The notes below the pieces were generated by a model. That model worked only from the letters and a program-made list of their open reading frames with translations. It did no database searches and was not told the DNA's origin. Of a stretch of 64,000 nt of DNA, positions 25,361 through 37,100 are shown in pieces. Source of the stretch: Pteria penguin (taxonomy: Eukaryota > Mollusca > Bivalvia > Pterioida > Pteriidae); NCBI GenBank assembly GCA_035048485.1, contig CM068580.1, positions 39,917,585-39,981,584 of the forward strand, in the 5' to 3' direction. The first letter of the stretch is position 1; each line of letters begins with the position of its first letter. Position numbers and translations under genes: made by a program.

Positions 25361-26084
25361 CACTCATTTTCACTACAGTCTGATGCTATATTGATATTAT
25401 TATAGGAATGCTCAGCATTCATGTCTGAACTTTATATTCTACTAATTAAGATAAAGAAACTTGACATTCATGCAACTTCCTTTATAAACTTTTTGCATTT
25501 GTGTGGTAATACCGTTGCTCACAAGCATGTTATATTGCACAAAAGGAGATATAACCGAAGATCAAAGAGGTATTTCAATTCAGACTTGCTCTCTAAGTAT
25601 GAAATCACTCTATGTATCTACATGTATTCTTACTTTGCTTTCTGGTCAAGGTTACAAAAGGTCTCATTACAAGGAATATGTGTGCCAAGTATGAAAGTCC
25701 TACTACATGTAGCTAGTAAGTTAAATCAATAATGTATATGCATAATATAAAAACACCATCACTTAATACTCAACAGATATGACCAAGGTTAAAGTTTATA
25801 TAGAATTATTCAGAATTCAAGGTCATGATAACGTAGTCAACATTATAGCGACATCAATCTTAAATTCTTGTCAAAAGGAATGTACAAACTGAATATGAAA
25901 ACCCTTTCAATAGGTATATAAAGGATATCACCAAGACAAAAAGTTTTATAAATTTTTCCTAACGTCAATGTGAAAAAATTATATCAATCTAATGTGTTGC
26001 ATAATAAATTTTGATCTTTGCAACGAACCAACCTAAAGCAAAAGAAGTTATTTTACCAGACATCTACTGTGACATGGGACCTCA

Positions 26085-26645
26085 GCTTTCAATGTCATAT
26101 GTATGGTAGACAGGTTACCAATGAGGTTCCTGAGGAATCAAACACAGAATCCTCCAATCCGGAGTAAAACACATTAAAACCACTGAGCATTGTCACATAT
26201 ATGGTGGACAAGTTACCAACAAGATCTCTCTGGAATCAAACACAGGATCTTCCAGCCCTGGGTACAACTTCTATTAAAACCTCTGAGCCATATCACATGT
26301 ATAGTGGACAGGTTACAAATGAAGTCCCTCTGGAATCAAACAGAGAATCTTCCAGTCCTGGGTAAAACTGTCACATGTATGGTGGATAAAATACAAATGA
26401 GGTTCCTGATGAATCGAACCGAGGATCATCCAATCCTGGGTAAATCTATTAAAAATGCTGAGCCATGTCACATGTATGGTAGACAGGTTACAAATGAGGT
26501 TCCTAAGGAATCAAACACAGGATCTTCCAATCCTGGGTACAACTATCAAATCCTCTAAGCCATGTCACATGTATGGTAGACTGGTTCATATGAGGTTCCT
26601 GATGAATCAAACTGAGGATCTTCCACTCCAGAATACATTTCCTAT
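26085..26645. repeat. Tandem repeat of about 98 bp, six copies
   Basis: The segment 'catgtatggtagacaggtta' or a variant recurs at about 26100, 26199, 26298, 26376, 26474 and 26571. Most copies are 97-99 bp apart and one is about 78. Each unit also contains 'gaatcaaacacaggatcttc' and 'caatcctgggta'. It lies between the two convergent genes, with no protein expected. Confidence 0.85.
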
Positions 26646-27067
26646 TAAAATCATTGAACCACGTTGCCTTAATCAAATACACTATAATGAACAACAGTAG
26701 AAATACATATGATAAAATCTAATGATTTCTTTTTTTCAATATATAAATAAAAACAAAATACAATGTAAACAACATGACACCTCAAAGAATGAACAATGTC
26801 TTGCAAATCTCGAGAAACTTCTAGGTCAAATGGTAATCATCATTTTAATCAGGTGTTTACAACTTACACATAGGTAATATTACACAGATATGTAATAGTA
26901 TCATACCATGTTAGAGACCAAAAGGGCACCAAGGCAAAAGCATATTCACAGATATAAATATTAAACATACAGGGATTTAGTACCAATACTTTTGTTCTAT
27001 ACAGATCATATGACAACCTGATTTCATGTTTACAGTGTGTAAGTAATGAGTAATGGTAGTCCTTTAA

Positions 27068-30000
27068 TCAATGATCATGTAACACACGATTAAAAGCGTT
27101 ATATGCACTGTCCAAATCAAACAGCATCTGCCGCACTTGTTCTGCATCTAATTCTTCTGAAGCTGACATGCCATTAAATGTTTCCAACCTACAATACAAA
27201 CAGAAAGTATAATGGCAAATTACCCATTGGCCTATAAAAATTATAATTCTACTTTACAACTAAAACAATTTCTATAATCATTTGTAAAATGGGTTTTTTT
27301 TGGGTTAATTCTTAATTCTGAAATGATTAAAAACTAATCTATGGATTATTTTGCTAATTACATATTAACTGAAATATGTTATTTTATTAATCATATCAAC
27401 TCTTTGTCACAATAATTTAAAATGTTGATAAAAAGAAATTGTTTTGTAGTTGCTACTTATTAAATGTAGTATTTCTCTGTTGAATTCACTACAACACTGA
27501 AGAAACAAATTTCCTTACCATTTCTGAATGATTAGCTTCCCTTCAAAATCTGAATTAATGATACTTAGTCGACTCATTGATTCCATTAGTTCCTTCAGAT
27601 CTGGCTGGATCTAAATCAAGAAAATTACACATAAATTTGTTTAAAATTAAAAAAACAAACCTATGAAGCTTTCTATGTCAGATCTTTTATGTACTAAGAA
27701 ACATTACTTTAGCTCCTCAAAACATGAAGGTTGGGAATAAGAATTTTTCAACAGAATATTACACAAAAAAATACCATGTGAAGCTTAAGGACATAATAAA
27801 AAAAATCCGTACATTCTCATCCCTGTTTGCCCCGATTTTTTTTGTTTTAATCACATTTTGAAAAATTATACAGCTGACCAGAAATATCCTGTGTCTTGTC
27901 CATTTCCTTTGGTAATGCTCGTTGTTCAGATGATTTATGGTGACCATTTTTTGGTCTTTGCCGTTATATCTATTAAAAACTTCAAATTTTGTTTTAAAGA
28001 AAAATAAGAAATAAAATTGGACCTTCCACCCCAAATCTTTTGAAAAGCTGGATGAGAATGAAGAAATTTTTTTTTACTATGGCCTTATATAAATACATAT
28101 GATAAAATCATAAATACTCTTTTCTACTGTAGAAAGATTAATATTGACTTACTTCGTCCATCGCTTTAATTTCCAAACGTAGTTTATCCATTACTGTTAT
28201 AAATAACTGAAATTAAGAAAACAAAAAATTAAGATAAGTACACCATTATTAACTATACTTTTCATCTTACGTATTATCTTACCAAATTAACATTTATATA
28301 TGTAGAGATGTACCTATATTTAGCATTATTGTAATTCTAGCAGTGACACTGTATCAATTTCGGAGTATAAATTACACTGCTATCTTACATACATAAATAA
28401 TTGACTCATATTTCTATTGATACACTTCATGCCCAATAAAAAGACACCTGATGGTGAATAGAATCTAAAAAAAATGAAATTAATGACACTAGTTGGACTT
28501 AAATTTTACCATAAATTTTTCAACAAAGTATTACAACATCTATTACTAATACTTGGTGTACATTTGACAAAAGACAAAAGATTTAACTCAACCCCCCCCT
28601 CCCCTCCCCCCCCCCCAACACACACACACACACACCCATGCATTGTTCCTGTATCAAATATTGAAGAGCATAAGATAATGTGAACTGAATTATTAATCAA
28701 TTCAAAATATAATGTATTAGAATCTGTAACATCCACAATACCTCAGCACTACTGTACTAGAGACTATAAACATTGACTGATTAGACTCACAGAGACAATG
28801 TCTGCTATACATTTACTGGTATTTCCTTTATCGTCTTTAATGGTAATGGGTCTGTCCTCCTTAATTCTTTCTAATGCAGCAGGACAATCAAGCTGTGAAA
28901 TAACATACTGATGTAACCATACACATTACTTGCTTCAAATGTTCACATTGCGTAAGTGACAAATACACTCATTTGTTCATTATATATGTAAAAGACATTC
29001 ATGAAACAAACAATTCTGTGGGCAATAATTAAAAGGCAAAATCAAGGCATGATTTCAAGGTAATTAAAACTTCATTATGGTTGAAAAGTCATCATATTAT
29101 GTCATAGCTGAAAGACATCCAAGTTTGTGACAACTGAGAGGCTATCAAAATTTATGTAAAGTGAAACAGAATATCACTTTGATACAGTTGAAAAGTCATC
29201 AAATTTTGTCACAGTTGAAGGTCATCCAAGTTTGTTATAATTGAAAAGTTATCAAAATTTATGTAAAGTGAAACCAAATATCAAAGACGTGCTAATCTGG
29301 AAAGATAGAAAATAGGAATTATTCTAAATATGATAAAGACAGACATGATTTACATTAAACTGCCTCCATAATTTACATGGATAGACACAATGTATAATTT
29401 TCTGATATCACATTAAATTGAAAAAAAAAAACCTTTTTCTAAAAAATTTGGGTTTCAAGCCCACTACTTTAACAGGTGGTAGTATAGTAGGTCTTTTGAG
29501 AAAATCAGCATTCATTACTAGCTTACTCTGTATTTCTTCATAAACTGCTCTACAGTCTGGAATTCACTCTGAACTTGTTTGAATGCTGCTTTGTATTGTA
29601 CCAGTAATTTGGAGCATGCTGCTGTATACCTGAATGTAAACACATAGTCTTTTATATTTGTTTGACGTTAATTCAAATCATGTTAATATTTGTTATCATG
29701 ACAGTAAAACATTTTCACAAGAATAATAACTACATATATTTGACCATACATTTATACAAAAGCAGTGATCATTTCCTCTTAATGGGATATTCACAAATTA
29801 CCAAAATGAATTTATATTTCAATAATACTAAATAAATATGTTCGTCATAGTAAAAGCACTTTTAAAATTATTGTCTGGTTGCAGTCACTTCTGAAAATTT
29901 TTCTCCAAAAAATTAATATCAAGATAAATTTTCATGTAAATATTTGTCTGATCCTTTGTTTTTAATTTGAAGAAATCATGTCTTTCCAACAACTTTCTGA

Positions 30001-33000
30001 TAATTCCCCTCAGTTACAAAAAAGAAAAGAAAAGAAATTTAGACAGGGACTTTTCAATGTAAGTGTGTCAAATCACATTGGTCCACTATTAAATCAGAGT
30101 TATGGACAAGAAATTAAAGGAATATTTATAGTAGATTTATTTTGTTACTACATAATAAAAATGACAATTATTACTTCAGTTCCATTTTCAATATACACAT
30201 ATAGATTTCATTATCAGCTTATCTATGCTACTAGTCTAGTAGCTATTTTCCTTTTCGAAACAAGTTGAACCATTCTATAGGAAGTCAAAGCTTGTGATAT
30301 TTACTTCAAGTTAATTTACCATACTATAGGAAAAGTCTTATCTAAAATAAAATCTCCTCCATTTCAGCATTTATTGCATTTTCTCTTTAGAACTGCAGTG
30401 GCGGATCCAGGATTTCCAAAAGAGGGGGGCCCACAAGTGTGTTAGCCAAACTACTCAGCCATTTTTGGTGCAAAATCTGGATTTTTACTAGTAAATATGT
30501 GGCCCCCTCTAAATCCGCCACTGAACTGTACTGAGTATTGACAAAATAGATGAAAAGTATGTGTAAACAATTTCACCATTAGCATTTCAAATTTGTTCAA
30601 ACATTATAAAAATCTGTTGTCCGGAAAAACCATGACCTGATAGCAGATCAATTCTAATGAGACAAATACCCCTGCTGGACCTCAAACACTCTCAAATTGA
30701 TATCTATCCTTATCCTTTGACTTATCTACTGAAAAAAATTTAGTTTTTTATTCTTTAGTAAATCATGAGAATCCAACACATGAAACATCAAGAAATGCAT
30801 TGCATTGAGATGGACGGACAGACAGATAGATGATCATGAATGTAAAACAGTGAAAACAGTATACTCACTACAGTTGCGATAAAATTTTCACTACATAATT
30901 TGATAAATGGACATAAAAAACAACTACGAATATGACCTACTCTCTCGGCTGCACTGCATCTTTGATGTATGCTTTCTCTAAGCTCTGAAGAGTGTTAATC
31001 ACTGCATACAAATCAGCCATGTTATCGTATCTGTCAGATGAAAAAAGCAAATAAAATAAAATCTGATCATGAATTCAGTGGTTTAAAGTTTAGTGACTCT
31101 AGTCTGTTTAATAATGTCAATATCATGGGAAGTTTCATTGATGTATAATGCTGTATTGATATCACAATATTAACAAATTTTTCAAACACAACATGCTAAA
31201 CTTGTATAAATGAACACACATATATAAAATACTATGTTACGATTTATTTGTTTCATGAGATAGTTGTTCAATATGGTGGACAAATGGAATTAAGTGCTGC
31301 ACTATTTCTCAAGTCAGCCACCCCTCTTTAATAAGTTTTAATCTCCGGCTAATTTCAACAAGGTAATATGTCAATATTTGCCCCTCAAAAATTGTGATGC
31401 TCCAAATTCATTTTTTTTTTCACCGAGTAAACAATAAGAGTCATCATTATATACAGTGTATAATAGCGGTACTTCAAATATGCAGCCATGACCATATGAA
31501 TTACTTAAACTTGATGTACAAATAAATGCAATACTTACTTCTCTCTTTCTCTTCCAGTTCTATAGAGTTTCACCTCCTGTGTAAAATATAAATAATATAT
31601 AACAGAGAAGTAGGTTTTAATAAGTTGGTAGGATTTTTCAGGATTTTGTTGCTTTATTTTTTATAATATTGATGTTATAGCTACAGTAGGACAAACAAAG
31701 TGGAAAATAACAAAATCTGGGGGAGATGGATGATCCAAACTTTATATACCCCTAGTGTTTTCAGATTATTCAGAAAGTAATAAATATGAAAATAATTGCA
31801 TGACATAGTAGTTCATATTGTCAACAATTTCTGGTAATAATATGATCTATCATTGATGGACTCTTTTTTTTTTAATCTAGTAAACTCAAAACACATTATT
31901 CCAGTGTCCAGATTCAGGTATTTCACACAACATCAAACAGTTGCCTTGAAAAATGAAAGATCTCAATTCAGACTCAAAATTTTTTAACTCTATTTTTTCC
32001 TCACCTCATACAGGGCTGGATTATCAGAGCCTGTAAAAAAATTAAAGATTGTGAATATTAAGTTTTATCAAAATAAGAACCTGGTGTCCAGGAAGTCATA
32101 AGTTTTTATCAAAAAGTGCTACCAGTTCAACATAAACAAAGTTATTTACTGGATTTTTTTTAATAATGTAGAATAAAACTACTGAGACATAATTTGTAAA
32201 TGTAACTTGAGATTTCTTCTAAGTTTTTGCTTGCTTTCCTACTTTTTTATGCCACCCCAAGATTCTTATTGCACTTATGAGTGGCAGCAATTGCCCAGTA
32301 CATTGTTCATAATTTTGTCCTACATGTATGCTATGGAAGAAACCACCTAAAGTAGTGAAGGATCTTTTACGTGCAAACGTTTATGGTGATATGGGGCCTC
32401 AGTTTATACTGTCTCTGAGATCCAAAGGACAGATACAAACACAGGTATGGAGGCAAAAGATGATAAATCAAAATCACTTTGACCAAGATTTTTGGCAGGA
32501 CGGTCTTGTGTGTAGCATTGCTTATCTGCTCAACAGTTTTGCTGTTAAGCGAAACTATCCGCAAGACAAGATAATGACCAGCAACACAAAATCCAAATAT
32601 GAAAATGTATGTGGGGTAATTTATTACAGCTAGGGGGTTGCCCCCATTTTCTGCCCCATTTTCTGCTGTCTAAAAGTTATCATATTAATTAAGTTTATAT
32701 CACCTCCTCATCCACCCCCTTTCTTGAAAATTCAAGAACCAAATACTAGGACTGTTTTGTCTCTTGCTCTGCCTGGTCATTCATGTGCATCGTCACACAC
32801 CATCTCACTCACATAAAATACATTTCAAATCTGTGAACTACACCAAAGTATTCATCATGGTACCCTGGTAGCAGTACATCAGTATATGAAGTAGTTGTGT
32901 GATGACCCTTTGCTGTCATGTGGATAGTACGGGTCAAGGACCAAATACTTGGCTAAGAACAGCTACCATATTACATGTACATGTATTTGGAGTATTCAAA

Positions 33001-33819
33001 ATGCGAATTTACAAAATTTTTGTATGTTATGGTAGATACATGTACCCTATATATTGCCAACAATCACATAAGAAAGTCTTGTACATTCACATTTCAAAAG
33101 CTGAAATAAAAAATAAGCCGGGAACTAGTCTTAGCCTGGAAGTGGTCCTTGACTAATATTGGTTAACAGCACAACCGTCAATTGTACACATCAATAAGCA
33201 CAGCTACACACACAACAAGAGATTTATCCAGCTCTGTTTATCGATTGTGTGGATTTTCATCTCAACTCCCATGACTGTTATGCAGATACTGGTTGCTACC
33301 AGAATTTGGCAGAAAGACTGTCCTGTCATTGGCCTTTGTCGCTGAAACCTTTATCATGAGGAAATAACAGACTGTGATCAATTATTATTTCCTGCCTTTA
33401 AAATACAACTGCAGCAAATGACGGTGAAGCCCATTGTCATTATCAATCACAGAAGATCCGAATTGACATCCTGGGTCAAACTGGGGTCTGCTAACGATGA
33501 AAAAATCCAAAACCGACCACCCTGAGCTCATTTTACCATATAAAATAAAATTGTTGAAAAGAATTTTTCCAAAAGAGGTTCTGTCTGCATCAACACAACA
33601 TAACTGATTATTAGTGTAAAATACTTAGGTTTTTGTAAACTTTGTTCGATTATTACATGTACTCAGTTTTATTATTGTCAATAGCCTCAAGATACATTCC
33701 TGGTGATCATAGGCGGATTAACTGTAAAAAAAAAAAGATGAAAAATTTCTATTCTTTTTTAAATCTTAGGTAAATCTAGTACATTTACCTGGCTGGCTCT
33801 GTGGTATTTGGGCAAACAT
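27068..33819 (-). CDS. VPS28: VPS28, ESCRT-I subunit (complete, 9 exons, 218 aa)
   Basis: VPS28 is part of ESCRT-I, which sorts ubiquitinated cargo into multivesicular bodies on endosomes. Coding exons in order on the minus strand are 33789-33819, 32005-32030, 31539-31576, 30941-31030, 29527-29629, 28791-28892, 28153-28206, 27519-27610 and 27068-27188. All join in phase with GT/AG ends and sum to 219 codons including the stop (the human protein is about 221 aa). The start reads [20 protein letters not shown], followed by [20 protein letters not shown], the N-terminal core that binds TSG101. Later come [14 protein letters not shown] and the C-terminal domain with [20 protein letters not shown] and AYNAFNRV, which in the family binds VPS36 of ESCRT-II. 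No disruption is visible. Introns hold one MITE (30396-30523) and simple repeats. The gene is divergent from CIB1. Confidence 0.95.
28590..28640. repeat. Poly-C / (CA)n simple repeat in a VPS28 intron
   Basis: A C-rich run interrupted by single Ts passes into an (AC)n run. It is low-complexity sequence only. The short frames crossing it are artefacts. Confidence 0.9.
30391..30528. mobile_element. Short hAT-like MITE, 128 bp
   Basis: The inverted termini are CAGTGGCGGATCCAGG (from 30396) and, on the opposite strand, CAGTGGCGGATTTAGAGG (ending at 30523). AACTG borders both ends (30391-30395 and 30524-30528). The CAGTGGCGG terminus is typical of short hAT-type elements, although the direct repeat seen is 5 bp rather than 8. 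A second, decayed copy is at 9203-9352. It lies in the VPS28 intron between exons 29527-29629 and 30941-31030. Confidence 0.7.
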
Positions 33820-34183
33820 CTTACTGTCTTCTCTATTTCAGTTTATCAACAACTTTCATTTCTGATTCATTTCCGTATGAGTTTACATTTTTGGAATTAG
33901 GAAAGTAACAAAACGAATTCAATACATTTGTTTAAATAAATCTCAAAGGGAAAACATTCATCTATATTATTGATAGATATATAAAAAATAATGATTCAAT
34001 ATTACCAAAACATTATTCTGATGTAAAGTACGTCATACTTAGCAAAGAATTTGAAATGCAATAAAAAAATTTTGATACCTTCCCCGAAAAAAAAAAATCG
34101 TGATCGACATCGGATATTTTTAAATCCGGGTATTTGGCAACCATTTGTCATTATTTTGTTCCTCAATACTGCCCCATAGGAAG
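33820..34183. promoter_or_regulatory. Candidate bidirectional promoter between VPS28 and CIB1-like
   Basis: The two start codons face away from each other with 364 bp between them, so both 5' UTRs and core promoters must lie here unless upstream untranslated exons exist. No TATA box or other core element stands out with confidence. A poly-A run (34087-34096) lies in the middle. Confidence 0.5.
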
Positions 34184-37100
34184 ATGGGAGGATCACAAAG
34201 TGTTTTCACAGAGCAGGAATTAGATGATTACCAGGTAATTAATATATTTGATCGTCAATAAATACATATAGACATAAAGATTCACATTCAGCCTTTACTT
34301 TATTATATAGTCTTCTACGGATTTAAACAGGTACTGCATTGTGCATACAGTCATTTTCCCAGTTCCGAACAAGCTGTCTTGAGACTTTTGTTTTGTTTTT
34401 GTGGGTTTTTTTTTTTTTTTTTTATTATTATTATTATTAAAGATTCTTTAATAATAATTATTATTATTTTCCTTTTGAAATTTCACTTTCAAAATGCAGC
34501 ATTCTTAAAACCATTTACCGTAGTTTCCACGGGAGGTCCCCCGAACCCGTACCAGCAGCAGCTTCGTGTCTCAATGAAGCCTTGGGTTTCAATTGTGCAC
34601 CCCTTTCCCAACCGCCATTGACTTTTCTGTATCCGCCTCTGTATTGTCCGCTAAATCTGTATAACACATCTGCTCAGCATGCAAATTCACCCATTCTTTT
34701 GTACACGTCAATTCATTATTACATTGTTCTCCCCGTATGGAGCCTCATTAAACATGGCCGCACGCACCTGCCTTGCGCATAGCGTCATTATGTCACAGCA
34801 GACGAATGTAGCTCTAGTTTGTCATGATATGTTGTTTGTTTATATCGGAAAATAAGTTAGTAATATGCCGTATTTGTGACTACGATGGTTTGTAAAACTG
34901 ATAGATCTAGTGTTTATTTGTTAGATGACCTTATGACAATAAGGTTCAAATTCCGCGAAAAAATGCATGTTCCAATCACACGAATTTCAGCTGTTCGGAA
35001 CTAGGAAAATGTCAACAAACATTCAGACGCATGGTATTGGACAGTTGTGCCACTAAATTGTAATAAAAAGGGTGGAATATATAATCGGAAACTTAGTCTT
35101 TATAACGATAAGGCATAGAATTACTTGCCATTTATATTAGTCTAATACGAAATCAAAAAACGAATCAATTTCGAGTAACAAAATGGCGGAATGAACAATT
35201 TCGCCGATACCAACTAGATTCAAAGTGCTGTATCTTGAGACCCTTTTTCACTTTCAAAGAAAATTCTTATATTTTTTAATACTTTTATGAATTGTCTTTA
35301 TGAAATAAAAAGTTCTGTATGATACGCTCTGTCTGTAAAGAACTGGTGGGCTACACTTTTTAAATTATTCGGAACTGGAAAATATTCGGAACTAGGAAAA
35401 CGACTGTACCAGTACATTAATAGGTCTACGGTTAAGTCGCCCCAAAGTGAAGGCGCCCCAAAGTAAAGTCGCCCTATATCGGTTAAGTCGCCCATAATGT
35501 CAAGTGAAGTCGCCCCAATGCCGTGTAGAAATCGATCTGTTTATGATAATTGTTTGAGTTATCTATTTGTTCACTTGTAATAGGTGATGGGTCGTTTCAC
35601 ACTTGGTCCTGTTCGCCCTGCGTTGGTTCGCCCTGGGTTGTTTCGCACTTGGGTGATTTCGCCCTAAATAGCGAGGTCTTTTCGCCCTAAATATTGGAAA
35701 TATTATATTTTTGTATGATGCAAGAGTATTGGCTGATATAACTAATAAGAGAATTATAAACAGAAGGATCATTATAAACACATTCTATTCCTACTTTATT
35801 TTAACGATATATGAAGTCAAAAATAAACAGATAAGCCTATGTCACGTATAATATTAATATTGATCTTTCAAAAGTAGTCTTTGTTTCTGCACCAATCAAT
35901 TACAGAAGATTAATTGTAGTTAATTGTGTTTAATTTGTGTGATTACAAATCATTAAAGCAAGAGAGCTTGAAATAACACTTTGTGATATCATTCATTGCT
36001 TAAATTGTGAACTTTCATTGTAATGTATATTGTAAATTCTTAATAATAGCTCATTAAAGTTTTATAACTTATCGTACACTATTTTAAATTTTACCAATGT
36101 ATAATATATTTTATTCCATGACGGTAGAGGATTATTTTATTCTATTATTTTATCATTTCCATATTTCAAACTGATAAACGTATAGATTGTTGTGTGTTTA
36201 ATTCTAAACACTACTATTACGTGTTGCAGTTCATCTTAATGCATTGTGATATAATCGTGTTTTATCTTATAACTGCTTATTTTAACAATTGATCTGTAAT
36301 CGTGTCTTAAATTACCCTCGCATAATATCATTTATTTTCTATTGTTTATGTCACGTGAGATAATGAAAATAGCAGCTAGAGTCCTTGAAAAGTGTCAAAT
36401 TTATCGGATTTGCCGATAAAATTTACGAAGGTCCGATGAAAATATGAAAAATCGATCCCTTAATCGGACCTAATGTCCGATACAAGTCAGATACGACCTT
36501 ATCGTATCTTTCATTTCCAAACATATATGTGCCACAAATTCTAATGTACCGTTACCGTAATTACTGTGTATGATGTGCACTATCATGACTATGTTTTCAA
36601 AATATCTGACAGTGATTTCGTGGGTGAGCATTATACATCGGAACTAAAATATAATAAGTTTTTTAAAGTATTGTACGTGATGTCAATCTGAATGTGACCA
36701 TTAAAATGTCAGCATATACTTAAATCACACCAGGAAGTTTAATTTTCCATGGAATGAATTCACAGTCCTTTGTTTGATAATTCTGACAAGCTATCAATTT
36801 ATGAAGCTTTGATGTTTAATAAGACAGTCATGAAATTCACGGTAATTGGTCCTTTCACGTCTATAGTTAGACACCCGCTGTGCTGGGTTTAGATGTCAGC
36901 TTCCAACAATACCTGGTCAAGCGACCGCTAAGCGTTGTACACAGATATCAATCAGACAAAAAGTGCCAAATCAGCAGAGACATATATACACATGTGTATA
37001 TATGTCTCTGCAATTCAGCAAATAACAAGAACCTCGAATATAATGACTATGTAGATATATAGCGGCGTATAGATCTATCTGTAACTTTAATCAAGATAGA

